From Ephydatia muelleri (lineage: Eukaryota > Porifera > Demospongiae > Spongillida > Spongillidae): a stretch of DNA of 64,000 bases. Positions 1 through 11,835 of this stretch are shown here, in pieces. The stretch's first letter is position 1. Each line of letters opens with the position of its first letter. A program made the position numbers and the translations under genes. The stretch is taken from positions 7,639,606-7,703,605 of the forward strand of contig JABACO010000020.1 in the NCBI GenBank assembly GCA_013339895.1, given 5' to 3'. The notes below the pieces were generated by a model. That model saw only the letters and a list, made by a program, of their open reading frames with translations. It had not been told where the DNA came from and did not search any database.

Positions 1-540
1 TTTGTATGTGTCTGTGTGTATGTCATGTGTGTGTCTGTGTGCGTTAGTGTCTGTGTGTATGTCATGTGTGTGTCTGTGTGTGTGTGTGCGTTAGTGTCTG
101 TGTGTGCCTGTGAGTGCTAGTGTGTATTTCATGCATGTGTGTGTGTGCATGTGTGTTTGTCATATGTGTGTCGTGTGTTTTGTGTGTGTCTGTGTATCTG
201 TGTGTGTGTGTTTGTATGCGTCTGTGTGTATATCATGTGTGTGTCTGTGTGTGCGTTTGTGTGTGTGTGCGTTAGTGTGTGTGTGTTTTTGTATGCGTCT
301 GTGTGTATGTCATGCGTGTGTCTGTGTATCTGTGTGCGTGTGCGTTAGTGTGTCTGTGTGTGCCTGTGTGTGCATGTGTGTGCTAGTGTGTATTTCATGC
401 ATGTGTGTGTGCGTGTGTGTGTTTGTCATATTTGTGTGTCGTGTTTTGTGTGTCCATGTGTGTGTCTGTGTGCGTTAGTGTGTCTGTGTGTGCATTTGTG
501 TGTCTGTGTGTGTGTGTGTGTGCTTGTGTGTGTGCATGTG
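1..540. repeat. TG-rich degenerate minisatellite
   Basis: The stretch is almost pure TG with interspersed TCTG, TATG and GCG variants. Blocks such as 'tgtgtatttcatgcatgtg' recur at 120 and 388. Open frames here read only Cys/Val/Met and are artefacts. Confidence 0.9.
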
Positions 541-1244
541 TGTGTTATGCAAGCTTGGTACACAAATTGAAATGCAATCAGTTGAATTGAATAGAATGCA
601 TGTGCATGTGAGCCGAGTGGGCGTGGCAGATATAAGACGATGATTTTAGCAAGATGATGGCAAATAGGAAAGCTTTATTACGATGATGTGAGTGCGTAGC
701 AAATAGCCTTACGCGTGCCGTTTTGAATACTGCCGGCGACGTGGGAGGCGCAAGGTTATACTGCAACCATTCACTTGGGTCCGTTAATTTGGTACGATCG
801 TCTGGAACTGAGCAGTGTTCAACTTTCCCGCATAAACTCACTGCCTGAGTGAGACAAAAACAGTTGGGAACGGCTAGCTTAGTTTAAGGGAGAAATGGGC
901 GGAACAAAGAAGTTATCAAAATTTATTGTGGATTGGGAGAATGGAACACGGGTTGCATGCAAAAATGGTGCAATCGAGCGGGAAATGTGCATTAACTTTG
1001 CACAGCTGTATCTCCGTGACGGATAGAGTAAAAATTAACGAACTGAACACATCAATAGCAACAGGACCCCTGTACGTACATACTGAATTTGAAGCGATTT
1101 GAATGCTCCTACCTGAAGATGTGGCGGTTTTGAACCCCATGGGGTATCGGACTTCGTAGCATCAGCAATGAACTATTGCAAGGCCCCAAAATAAGTTTTC
1201 CCGTAGTGAAATGGTGTAGTATGAAGTGTTGAAAATAGGAAGTC

Positions 1245-1352
1245 GATAGCGTTAACCGTTGGGAAGTTATAGCGATTCACCCGCGATGCATTTTTATAAC
1301 ATTTTATAATATAACCGTGGGGCAATTTTCGCGGAAACTGTCCCATATAATA
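1245..1352 (+). repeat. Interspersed repeat, copy 1
   Basis: This ~108-bp segment (accgttgggaagttat ... gcggaaactgtccc) matches the reverse complement of 44930-45017, with a few gaps. It is a dispersed non-coding family. The second copy lies exactly at a duplication breakpoint. Confidence 0.7.
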
Positions 1353-1439
1353 ATAATATTCAGCGGCCCCCCCCCCCCCCCATCGATATAATGCCGCCCC
1401 TATTATTAAATTGCCGCCCCCCTTCACACTACGACGTAC

Positions 1440-1535
1440 ACATAAACACTACGCGTGTCACTGTGTTTCCACATAGCGGTGATGTAATCCACTCGCAGCT
1501 GTCGGGAATCGTGTCTAGGTACGGGACTACGGTTA
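1440..1535 (+). repeat. Degraded copy of the TAGTCTCG mini-element
   Basis: The core 'tagcggtgatgtaatcca' and the right end (cgggaatc ... ggtacgggacta) match the intact 85-bp palindromic element at 32636-32720. The left terminal repeat has decayed. Confidence 0.6.
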
Positions 1536-1640
1536 AAATAGTTATTGTATCTTTATTAACGGTTGTTTTTATTTATTGAACATGAAAAAGTACAAGCACA
1601 TGACACAGACACATGATACGCACAAAAACAAGTTGCTAGC

Positions 1641-2640
1641 CTACTGAAGCTCAGGAGGAGGTACGGACCTGGACAGGATCGCTGTGGCATTGGCCCTGAC
1701 AAGATTCATGCTCATCCTCCCGTACAGCTCATGGGTGACCATAGTCTGGGGACCCTAGCATGATGTAGGGTCTGGAACCACGCGTATACCAAACTTGTTC
1801 TGATTAGTTTTTGTTGATATTGTATATTTATATGATATTCATCATCCGCAAAACCGCGCTCGAATCAACACTAATCTGGGGACCAGTATCTTGTAGAAGA
1901 CAAGAGAAAGTTGTCAGCATGAGCGCTAGCATCTCTGAATCTGTGATTGGGTGTCTAACAACGCTCTATATTCGATGTATGGACGATCAAGCACACGTAA
2001 AAAAAAAACCATTTAACATGTCTTCAGCATCCTACCGAGACTGAAGGTGGAGAAGCTATAGAGGTGCCGATCGTCCCAGGTTCAGAGATGCTAGCGCTCA
2101 TGCTGACAATTTTCTTGACTTGTCTTCTACAAGTATACTGGTCCCCAGATTAGTGTGATTAGGTGTTGATTCGATTCACGTGAGAGCGCGGTTTTGCGGA
2201 TGATGAATATCATATAAACATAATTAATCAGAACAAGTTTGGTATACGCGTGGTTCCAGTCCCCAGACTAGGGTGACCACGACTTGACTCCCAATGATGT
2301 AGCCAAACGGGACCCAAGTTTGGAAAAGAAATCTCTAGCCGTCAAACCCCACGCCCCATAGGACTCCGCAACAACTGGGACACACACCCAACCCAAATCA
2401 GCACATTTGCCCGTGTTGGCTTTAAGCTTTCTCTCCTCGGTAGCCTTAGCTGCTGCACCAGCCGTCACTCCCGCTTCCAGAAGGGTAAGTGGGTTAAGCG
2501 GAGAAGTGACGGATAGGTCCAGAGCCGCAGGCTTGCCCATGCACCAGTGAGGGATGAGGATGTCTGCTTTATTATGAATTATCATATCCTGAATGATAAT
2601 TGATAATAAAATTCCCGAAAAATTAATTGGCAATTGATTA
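1641..2640 (-). mobile_element. LINE-like retroelement, C-terminal fragment
   Basis: Read on the minus strand, 2640 to about 2280 encodes motifs shared with the two elements at 45.4-49.1 kb: DILIPHW, GKPAALDLSVTSPL, a TEERK block and SYGAWG. The same product resumes at about 1735-1641 with YGRMSMNLVRANATAILSR and a stop at 1641. The interruption is a 529-bp foldback element (1742-2270). Such tails are attached to reverse transcriptases in invertebrate genomes. The Pro-Ala-Asp followed by Ala-x-Asp pattern may be a nuclease-like fold, but that is inference. The reverse transcriptase itself is absent, so the copy is 5'-truncated. Confidence 0.65.
1742..2270. mobile_element. Foldback/MITE element with 9-bp target duplication
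   Basis: The ends are inverted repeats: TAGTCTGGGGAC at 1742 and its reverse complement ending at 2270. The pairing extends roughly 200 bases per arm, including GGAACCACGCGTATACC. The element is flanked by GGGTGACCA at 1733-1741 and again at 2271-2279, a perfect 9-bp direct repeat. No transposase is encoded. A 9-bp duplication fits Mutator-like elements, but the family is not established. Confidence 0.85.
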
Positions 2641-2651
2641 TTCATCACACG

Positions 2652-2777
2652 ATGTCATCAAAGCGATCCAAAGGTTCAGGAGCATCGTTTCGTAAAGCAA
2701 AACGCTTAAAGAATCTAGCTGCCGACAGTGAGATATGTAGCCAGATAACATCTTTTTTCATTTCGCGAGGCGCTTAA
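2652..2777 (+). pseudogene. Possible hAT-type transposase N-terminal scrap
   Basis: A 41-codon frame begins MSSKRSKGSGASFRKAK and ends ITSFFISRGA. Basic 'K-x-S-G-A-x-x-R-K' heads followed by an 'SFF' motif are typical of the start of hAT or TTF-zinc-finger transposase-like proteins. Nothing downstream continues it. The call rests on motif style only. Confidence 0.35.
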
Positions 2778-3019
2778 ACTTTATTGTCTGATTGTTGTCG
2801 TAGTGTTTCACTACCACAGTAGCACTAAAGCATGTGTGTGCATTGTGCATCAACTGATCAAGTTAATCATTATTGTATTAATTGCTGTCGATCATACTTC
2901 ATAAAATCATGCGTGTACGGTGTATTAAAAAAAAATTAAGCTATGTATAGCGTGCATGGATGCGTGAAAGGTTAATTTATGGCGAGCCCCAGAGTTCCAG
3001 ACCCAGTGTGACGTGAAAG

Positions 3020-3125
3020 GTAGGGGGACCGTGGGGGGGGGGGGGGGGGGGGGAGTAGAGCGCGCTCCAAAATATGCCGCCACTCCAATATAACCGCCCC
3101 CCCCCCCCCCCCCCCATTGCCTTAT
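3020..3125. repeat. Paired G and C homopolymer tracts
   Basis: A run of about 20 G at 3033-3052 is followed by about 16 C at 3099-3115, so the segment can fold into a G:C hairpin or form G-quadruplexes. Similar C runs flanked by CCGCC occur at about 1369-1432. Homopolymer lengths may be unreliable in the assembly. Confidence 0.6.
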
Positions 3126-3229
3126 TCCTGTATCCGCCACTGATAATGTTATAACAACTTGACGGGATTGGAAATGAGCCTAATCAACGCTAGTTAACAC
3201 CTGCAGTCCGCACCGTGTACTTATTTCGT

Positions 3230-3450
3230 ATGTTCTGTGCATGTGTGTGTGTCTGTGTGTGTGTCTATGTGTATGGTGTGTGTGTGCATGTGTGTCTGTC
3301 GTGTGTGTGTGTCTGTGTGTGCTTGTGTGTCTGTGCGTGTGTCATGTGTTCTATGTATGCGTGTGTGTCTCTGTGTGTGTCTGTATGTGTGTATGTCGTA
3401 TGTGTGTGTGTGTATGTCGTATGTGTGTGTCTGTATGTGCGTGTGTGGAA
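3230..3450. repeat. TG-rich minisatellite
   Basis: Irregular TG repeat with TCTG, TATG and TCGTG variants, like the one at the window start. It encodes nothing credible on either strand. Confidence 0.85.
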
Positions 3451-4712
3451 TGGAGACTGTAAGAGGTTCACTCAGACCAGATTGAGTTTTCCGTACGGCT
3501 ATCAAGTCAAAATCTTCTTTTACCACAAGAATACACCGCTCTTCCCAGTGTACGTTTTTTAATGTATGCGGCATAAACAACTGTCACCAATTAATCAATT
3601 GTGCAAATATGCTCGCACTTTAAAAATTATATACATTTTCCCATAACAGCACTACAAACGAAAATGAGACGTTGCAGTGTAAAAATCTATTCTCTATCCG
3701 GGACTGGTTTTTTTTATTATTTTTAGCGCGCAGCAAGTTTCAATGGGTATCAAAAACTATGTTTTACTTTAGTGGCGTTGATACTTACGGGCAAACATCG
3801 CAAAAACTACACGTTGCAGTGTATAAACGTGACCACTATCCCTCTTACTTTAAAAAAAAAGGCACAAAAAGAAATCAACTAGGCCGAAACACCCGCAAGT
3901 TTGTTGTTAGAGGCTATGCGTGAAATTTACTATAACTTCCCTTCTGTACGTCGTATAACACAAAATATAAGCGTTCCCGAAACCTAAATACAGCAAGGAA
4001 TCCAAATCTATAACTGGTTTCGACGCTGCTAAAAAAAAGAAACCGAAGAGGGAGGATAGTCAATCAACACTCAATTAGTAAGTGCGCGGTTCTATGCGTC
4101 TATGGCTCACGTGCGCAGTTTCCAATCCCGTTAGAAGGATCTAAAAGCATAGTTACTGTACTAACATTAAGGCATCCAGTACGCAATAGAAATGATATAT
4201 GACTAATTAAATCAGATCCATATAACTCCATGACAGATACTCCGATTCTCAGTGCGTAAAAAGCAATGTGTAGAAGATATTCCAGACTTCTAGAATATCG
4301 CTTTTTTTCGCGGAAACGCTCCCATATAATTTATTCTATGGATCATTTTCCCATTATAAATTTTTTATAGAAATGTAGTGCTTGAGTTGAAATGTATGGT
4401 TGATGAAAATTCAGTGCCTTACAACTCCGACTGTCAGTGCGTAAGAATCGCTATGCAGAGAGGTCATTCTAAAAATTGGATTTTTGAAAGAAAAAAAAAC
4501 ACGCGCTAGAGCGGAAACGATCGCGTATATCGGTACCAGTAAAATTACCATGACAACACGATCATTTGTTTTGAGATGAAAAAATTCTGACTATTTTCTG
4601 ATCACATTCTTTGCTCCTTTCCACTCTCTCCCTCCCTCTTCACGTATTCTCACAATAATTTCACTCCTTCACATATACGTTCCACAGGTAATATAAATGA
4701 CTGTTCCTATTT
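3451..4712. other. AT-rich intergenic interval
   Basis: I see no gene. The sequence is AT-rich with A and T homopolymers. A 'cgcggaaac' motif near 4312 echoes the interspersed repeat at 1245-1352. This is the 3' flank of the receptor kinase gene. Confidence 0.5.
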
Positions 4713-7271
4713 TTACACAAAACTGGACCTAAAATTGCAATATTTCCTCTGTAAGTCCTGATAGAGGTCCTGTCCACATTCCAGGGGAGCCCCCAGCACA
4801 GTGGCCTGGGAATGAGACCTTCTGTCCTCTGATGACCACCTCAGTAAGGCATCCTTGGTGAGAGTGAGGGCCTGGCACAAAGTGATGAAGGCAGGACGAC
4901 TGCTGCTCAAAGGATGCCTGTTGGAGGTACACAAAGCCAATCATATACAACCCATCCTCACACCCTCCCAACCACCCATCACCACCATCACACCATCACA
5001 CCCTCACAACCCACCCCTTGCCTCCACACACTAACCAGCACTGGATCATGAGATTGTATATCCCCCTTGGGCAACCAGGGGGAGGAGGAAGACGATACCC
5101 ACTCTCCACCAGATGCATTGTCTGTGGGCGAGTGCATGTGCGTTTTGTTTGGGTGTGTGGGTGTGCCATGTAGTAGGGGTTTGAGGTGACAAGAGGCTCA
5201 ACTCACATCCCCTGCACTGTATGCTTCAAATGGCTTTTCTCCAAGAGACCATATCTCAAATAACACACACCCAAAGCTCCACACATCGCTGGCCGTGGAG
5301 TACTTCTTGTAGTGAAGAGCCTGGGGATGAGGAGGTTCATGGAGGAGGGAGGTGCAGGGTGCCCAGACTTACCTCAGGGGCAGTCCATTTGACAGGAATC
5401 TTTCCACCTTGAGATATGTAGTAATTCTCGTTGGCGAGATCACGAGACATACCAAAGTCTGCAATCTACATGGACCACACCCCCACATTGCTATGTGAGC
5501 TTTGCTGCATGAGTGAGTGTGAGTACCTCAGCACTATACCTTGCACTGGTCATCTCCAGAGACTAGGATATTCCTGGCTGCAAGATCTCTGTGTACAAAC
5601 CCCTTGTTGGCAAGGTAACACATCCCTGAAGAGATTTGTGCACAGGCTGTCAGCAGTATTGATGCAAGGTGATTGGCTGGTGCAGCTGTGTGACTATTGG
5701 GAGAGGGAGGGAGGGAGGGGGAGGAAGGGAGGGAGGGTAGAAGGGGAGGAGGGAGGGAGGAGGAGGGAGGGAGGAGGGAGGGAGGAGGAGGGAGGGAGGA
5801 GGAGGGAGGAGGAGGGAGGGAGGAGAAGGGAAGGAGGAGGAGAGAGGGAGGAGGAGGGAGGGAGGAGGAGGGAGGGAGGAAGAGGGAGGGAGGAGGAGGG
5901 AGGGAGGAGGAGGGAGGGAGGAGGAGGGAGGGAGGAGGAGGGAGGGAGGAGGGAGGAGGAGGAGGAGGGAGGGAGGGAGGAGGAGGGAGGTAGGGGAGGA
6001 ATGGAGGGAGGGGGAGGTGGGGGGAGAGAGGGAAGGGAGGGAGGGAGACAGTAAAATGTTAGCATGGGAAATATTTGCTTTACATACCTAATCCGCAATG
6101 ATGACACATAACCCTTGAGGTCACCTTTGTCCAGTAACTCCAGTACCATCATCATCTGCATATATGGATGCAGCTCAATTCACCAATAAGCAAGCAAAGC
6201 ATTACATGTGGGATTGATGCAGAGAGTTCTATATGTGTCATTTATCTGTTGTTGTTTACCACTCAATACACGATGTAAACTATCATGTGTGTCCTTAAAT
6301 TGTAACAAATCATAGATTCATATTTTGCAACCAATTGTCATCTCACTTCGTGCAATTTAGTTCTATGGCTGCATACACATGTTTTCCTATTGCCCTACCT
6401 AAGAAGTAGAAATAACATTCTATGTACCTCCCCCCTCATCCCCCTCATCCCCCCTCATCCCCCCTCATTCCCCCTCATCCCCCCTCATTCCCCCTCATCC
6501 CCCCTCATCCCCCCTCATCCCCCCTCCTCATCCCCCTCATACCCCCTCATTCCCCTCATCCCCCCTCATTCCCCCTCATCCCCCCTCATTCCCCCTCATT
6601 CCCCCTCATCCCCCCTCATCCCCCCTCATCCCCCCTCATTCCCACAGTTCTCAACCCTGGGGTCAACGGTCAATCACACTCAGGATGTTGTCATTATCAA
6701 ATGGTTAGTGGCTAAATATAATTAGCTCCTCACTGGCTCTCCATCAGATACAATCCCATACATCTTGACCACGTTGGGATGGGAGAACTGTCCCATGATG
6801 GCTGCCTCCTGGAGGAACTTGACTCGATCATTGCCAGTTGTCCCATTGTTCAAGGTTTTAATGGCCACCTCCATTGAACCAAGGTGAGACTGCCACACCC
6901 CCTTATCCACAGTACCAAATTGACCTGAACCAAGATGACCCACAACCCTGTGTGTGAGGGAGTGTGGGTGTGTGTGGAGGTGTGCAGAGCAGTGTTGAGG
7001 GAGTGTAGTGTGTGAGGGTTTGCAGTGTGTGGGGGAGTGTGTGAGGGAGTGTAGCATGTGAGGGAGTGTGTGAGGGAGTGCAGTGTATGGAGGTATGCAG
7101 AGAGGTAGTAGTGTAGTTTAGCATGTGGAGTGTAGTGTGTGAGGAGGTAGTAGTGTAGTGTAGCATGTGGAGTGTAGTGTGTGAGGTGTGTAGAGGAAGT
7201 GCATGGAGGGAGTGTGGTGTGTGAGGTGTGCAAGGTGTGTGAGGAGTGAGTGTGGAATGTAGTGTGAGAAG

Positions 7272-7302
<31 letters not shown>

Positions 7303-9278
7303 GAGGAGTGCCAAGGCATTTTGTCATCGCTTTGATCCACACCATTAACTATGGTCATTCATTCAAGGAAGTTTTTGAAGTGTGCATTACCTGAAAATAT
7401 ACTGGAATCTAGATAATTCCCTCATTGCCTACACATCAATGCACACATCAATGCACACATATGCACACACACATGCACAAACACACATACACATGCTCAC
7501 TCAGAATACACACATGCTCACATGCATATTAATACACACAGCACACATGTTGCTATGCACCACACACATACACAGGCCCACGTACTCTATTGATTCTCTG
7601 GCCAACACTTTCAAGCCCATGCTGCTAAACTGCTCATAAAGTTTCATCTCATCAGGAGGAGGCGCCAGATATTCCTTCTCACCCGGACCAAGGGACCCAA
7701 TATCTTGAGGAGGGACCTGCTGTGTTGTGGAAGGTCAGAGGTGAGCTCTCAGGGGCATTGCACAGGCCGACATAGCTCACAGGATGTAGTGGGGATTGTG
7801 TTGATGCTGGCACACCCAAAAGCTCAGAGGACCGTGCACTGCTGGGGACTACATGGCTTGATGACCTGATGCTGCTAGGGGCTTGCTGAAATGAAGACCT
7901 CACTGAGATCACATGATGATGGACATCTGCGTAATTGTAGTCATCTATAGACTAGTTCAGTGTATGCATGCATGTGTGTGTATGTGTGTGTGATGTGTAT
8001 GTGTGGGTGTGTGTGGTGTATGTGTGTGTGTATGTATGTGTGTATGTGTGCGTGTATGTGTGTGGCATTTATTTATTAGCAGATGGGAAGGAAGAGAAAG
8101 GAGTCAGAACATGTGGAGAGGGATGGAGAGGGGTGGAGAGGGGTGAAGAGGGGTGAGAGGGGTGGAAGGGTGGAGAGGGGTGGAGAGGGATGGAATAGAT
8201 GGTAAGGTGCTTACTATTGGAGAGGTACACACAGCCTCTTCGAGTTCAGAATATTGTGTGCTCTGGGATGATGAGGAGAGTGGCTAAGCTACAATCACAA
8301 AGACATCACAGCTAACCAGTTTCTTTGAAGAACTGGTACATGCAATGCCAACAGGTGTGCTCTAGAGATGGGGAAGATGAAGATTTTGTTGGAGGGTAGT
8401 AGCACATACCTTAGGATAGCGTGCACGTCTGATTTCGTCAGGAAGTGCATAGTCGCTTGTCTATAAGCGAAAAATGATTTAGCCTTAAACTAAAGTCCGC
8501 ATACAGGAATGGGCTAAAATACCTTGCTTTCATTCATCTCAGTTTCGCAGTGTATAGGAGCTGCGGAATTACCTTCAGCATGCCGGATTACTAACAGCAA
8601 GTAACACCACGATGTACCACGGAAACTTACTGCCTTCGAATTTCCCGTACATGGCATTTGAGATGGCTTTCATTTCTATTTCAGATGACTGCTTCATGAC
8701 GGTCATGTCGTACATCTTCTTCTTCCTCGTGATGATCAGGATAGCCACCACCACCATCGAAGTGATGGCCGTTACAACCAATGGTATGCATACAGAGAGA
8801 GTGATGGCCACCGCGGGTGAACTCGAGGAGAGTGTTGCATTGAGAGTGGGCGAGACCGAGGAGAGTGTTGCGTTGAGTGTGGGTGAACTCGAGGAGAGTG
8901 TTGCGTTGAGTGTGGGTGAACTCGAGGAGAGTGTTGCGTTGAGTGTGGGTGAACTCGAGGAGAGTGTTGCGTTGAGTGTGGGTGAACTCGAGGAGAGTGT
9001 TGCGTTGAGTGTGGGTGAGACCGAGGAGAGTGTTGCGTTGAGTGTGGGTATAGATGTAGAATAGATATGTGTTGTTTCGTTTGGGCTAATACTTGTCGCC
9101 GAATGCGAAGCTGGAACTGAATAATGCGACGATTCTGTTACTTCGCAAAGTTCTATACACACACTTATCACAGTTTCAATACCAATTGATTACTTCTGCC
9201 ATTTTATTACCTCCTACCTTTGGTAGCGGCCAGAAAAGTTAGTAGAAGCGCACTGCTGACAAACCTTGCAACGGCCAT
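4713..9278 (-). CDS. Receptor tyrosine kinase with short Ser/Thr-rich ectodomain
   Basis: Exons, 5' to 3': 9218-9278, 8631-9152, about 8523-8572, 8410-8460, 8215-8262, 7781-7885, 7586-7719, 6734-6947, 6088-6155, about 5540-5684, 5373-5465, 5207-5320, 5036-5121, 4713-4917. Exon 1 encodes a signal peptide (MAVARFVSSALLLTFL). Exon 2 gives an ectodomain of about 110 residues with seven PTLNAT sequon repeats, then one membrane segment (SVCIPLVVTAITSMVVVAIL) and a basic stop-transfer (RKKK). A Ser/Tyr-containing juxtamembrane region follows. The kinase domain has the glycine loop GSGQFG, VAIK, HRDLAARN, DFG, the activation loop (ENYY), WTAPE and the SDVWSFG motif, so it looks catalytically intact. 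No Ig, FN3 or EGF domain is present, so the ligand is unknown. Introns are full of repeats. The junction between exons 9 and 10 is the least certain. Confidence 0.88.
5697..6050. repeat. Polypurine GGAGGGA tract in RTK intron
   Basis: About 350 bases are almost entirely G and A on the plus strand, made of GGAGGGAGGA units. The gene is on the minus strand, so the pre-mRNA carries a long C/U tract. Mirror-symmetric purine tracts of this kind can form triplex DNA. Confidence 0.9.
6424..6650. repeat. CCCCTCAT tandem repeat in RTK intron
   Basis: Units of 8-11 bases (CCCCTCAT, CCCCCTCATT) are repeated about 24 times. They are pyrimidine-rich on the plus strand, the opposite asymmetry to the tract at 5697-6050. 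Confidence 0.9.
6955..7310. repeat. GTGTG/GAGTGTAG repeat in RTK intron
   Basis: Degenerate units built on 'gtgtgagggagtgtag' lie just upstream of the exon carrying the glycine loop. A pure TG run occupies about 7276-7302. A CA-rich patch follows at 7440-7560 in the same intron. Confidence 0.8.
7965..8190. repeat. TG and GGAGAGGGGT repeats in RTK intron
   Basis: A TG/TATG stretch (7968-8065) is followed by about nine copies of a 10-base GGAGAGGGGT unit (8115-8190). Confidence 0.8.
8813..9056 (-). repeat. 33-bp coding repeat in RTK ectodomain
   Basis: Seven tandem 33-bp units encode an 11-residue repeat around PTLNATLSS. Each unit carries an N-glycosylation sequon (Asn-Ala-Thr) in a Ser/Thr-rich context. 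The frame is preserved throughout, and the last unit leads straight into the membrane segment. Confidence 0.9.
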
Positions 9279-10485
9279 AATTATCGTTCGGCCGTATCTT
9301 GCGCATGCGTGCAAGTACATCAATGCAGAATAAAGACGCCTCGATTAACAGGACACGATCTCTAGGTTCCAAACAACTTACTTTGGAAGGTTCAAACCCC
9401 TGAAAAAAGAATACGTTGATAGACAGGACACTTTAATACAGCCCGCGTTTTAGGGGTTCCACTGTACACGTGCACATGCGCAATGTGTGTTGCAAATCCA
9501 CGGAAAATGGCGGAGAGTCTTTTGTGCGTGTGTGCCAGTATGTGTGTGCATTAGTATGTGTACGCGTATTTTATGCGTGTATATTGTTCTTCCTTCTTTT
9601 TCCCTATTTCATTTCTTTTACAATGAATATGCGTATCATCCGATCACGTGTCAACAAAATGCATAAATAGTAGTTAAAGAAGCATTGCAGCCCATGCTGA
9701 AATATACAGTGCGCAGATAAAAGTGTGGATTCCGTGGTTCTTATGATTGGACAGGATATACTGACAACCGCACAAATTAGGTACTTAAAAATATTTCACG
9801 TCCGTATATACCACCGAAAAAGTGGCAACCCGAAATAACGAGTAAAAATTGTGACGGAAGTGACAGATTGAAATTGTACGGGACTCAGATATAGAAGCGA
9901 AAGCTAGTTTGTATTTATTTGGCTGTAATCGAAGATTCTGCTGTGCCTTTCAGGTAAGATACTAAATTATCTAAGCCTTGGTGCAGTCAAGACCTAGAAA
10001 ACTACTCTAGTTCAATATTTCTGGCGCGCTGAAAAAATTGGTGACTGTCATTTTTTGCAGAATTTTTATATGTGTTGAACGGCGGGGAAAGAGTACTTCG
10101 AAAGGTTATAATCTATTTCTTCTTCATGGAATTTAGATGGTGCCCCAGAGCTATCAAATAGCATGGGTGTTCGCACTTAATACACGCCCTGTGCTAAACC
10201 AAATCCCTTACAAAGCCTCCTACTGTACAAAGCACTAGCTGTTTTTAAAACTCGTCAGTTCTGTAACTTTTCCAACAGCATAAAATAGTTTTATGTGTGT
10301 AATGATCGAGCACACTACCAACTCTAATTAGAAAGTACCTTTATCATCGATCGGCGTCTGTTGAGTTCAGATTCTTTCATAGATAAACTAAACCACTAAG
10401 GATTAAAATTTTGTAATGTTTATATGAAGTCTAGTCCCCAGGCCATTTTCATTTGAGAGTTGAAAAAAATTAGAAGTCGTAATAC
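9279..10485. other. 5' flank of RTK gene, no gene seen
   Basis: The interval contains the presumed RTK promoter and AT-rich sequence. No recognisable exon was found. A splice-like 'tttcaggtaag' at 9950-9960 has no supporting coding context. Confidence 0.45.
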
Positions 10486-11402
10486 TTGTTTGCCTCATAT
10501 TATTACAATAGGATGAAGACTGCTAATGATCTTATGAAGCATCTTGAAGAATTCAGAAGTGATATGAGCGATGACAATACTACAGTACTAAGAATAGGAT
10601 TAGTGATGTACCTTTGCAATAACACTAATTCAGATACTGCCATAAAAGTGGCTTCTTATCAAGCTGGAGCATTTATCAACATACCTGCAAAGTAATGTTT
10701 TGAACACAGTAGAGAAAGATAGCATAAAAGAAATCTTGTCAGGCTTATTGCCATCATGATACAAGCCATTGAAAAACAAATGAGTGAGTATCTTATTGAT
10801 AGCCTCTCTTTTTCATTGGCAACAACAGATCAGACATACTCAGCTTCCTGTACATAACATGTTTGTTGTGCAAATTCTTGGACTTGTTGACCATCATTAC
10901 AGAACTGCTCATAATGTTACAATAGTATTTGTAGATGGGAAGGTCATGACTAACATAAAAAAAAATTTTAATGGCTGGAAAGCAACACACATGATGAGCA
11001 GGATAGAATTATTATCAAACAATCTCAAAAGATGAAAGTACTCAAATGCACGAAGTAAATATAGCAAAAGAGCATGCAGGATATGCGACTTGTAGAAAAA
11101 AAAAATCAGACAAAGATTGCAGGAAACTCAGAGAAAGAAAACTTCAAAAGAAGGTGCAGAATGTTGCTGATGGCAAGGGACAATTGCATGATGGGTTCCC
11201 AGAACTACAAGATAATCAGAAAAGTACCATTTCTGCAATACTCACCAATCCAGCAATCATAAGTGGACACCACTTTGAACATATGTGGTTTGTTGACAAC
11301 CTAAATGTCCTTTACCAGGTTCATGTCGTATCAGTAAAGTGTTCCAAACAATCAAAAGTGCCAAAAGTTACTGCTACCGACTGGATGAAGGAGATGACAT
11401 AA
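10486..11402 (+). pseudogene. Uncharacterised, partly degraded coding stretch
   Basis: Three open segments on the plus strand (10486-10695, 10784-11035, 11046-11402) have protein-like composition. They include a Lys/Arg-rich part and a segment with HFEHMWFVDNLNVLY. They are separated by stops without good splice sites, so the stretch looks like a decayed gene or element rather than a live gene. I do not recognise the family. The composition is more AT-rich than that of neighbouring genes. Confidence 0.4.
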
Positions 11403-11835
11403 CTATGACAGTTTATGCATTCTTAGTTGACTATGTTACCGATTACCTGTACATACCTGAAACCGTTGTTTAATCTGACGTGTATAGATATATGTGAGTA
11501 CCCTTTTGGCAAGATGATATTGAATGGTATGATAGATTATGCAACAATGAGAACATAAACCGTCACAACTTTTTCTACGGTCGTGCGCGCGTGCGTTACC
11601 ATTCGAAATGTAGTGTTTAAACGCTATTTATTACTAATGCTAAATATGCCGTTCTACAGCAATTTTGTCTTTTAGACAGTAGTAAATGTTTTGCATAAAA
11701 CATAAAATTGAAGTACCTACACAGTACCTATAATTTAAAGTATCAAACACTGTAGTTGTTGAAAGTTACTCTCATGCCCAGACCTAACCTTACCAGCTGT
11801 ACATAATCTGTTCCGGCTTTATTTTCCAATGTACC

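Larger units (their letters stand above)
541..1640. other. Intergenic, no gene seen
   Basis: No exon with recognisable protein similarity is visible on either strand. The interval holds two interspersed repeat copies (1245-1352 and about 1440-1535) and a C homopolymer at about 1369-1381. Confidence 0.5.

Noticed and set aside
7305-7400. A possible RTK exon near 7310-7400
   Set aside because: The exon ending at 7586 joins the glycine-loop exon at 6947 in phase and with good alignment, so no exon is needed between.
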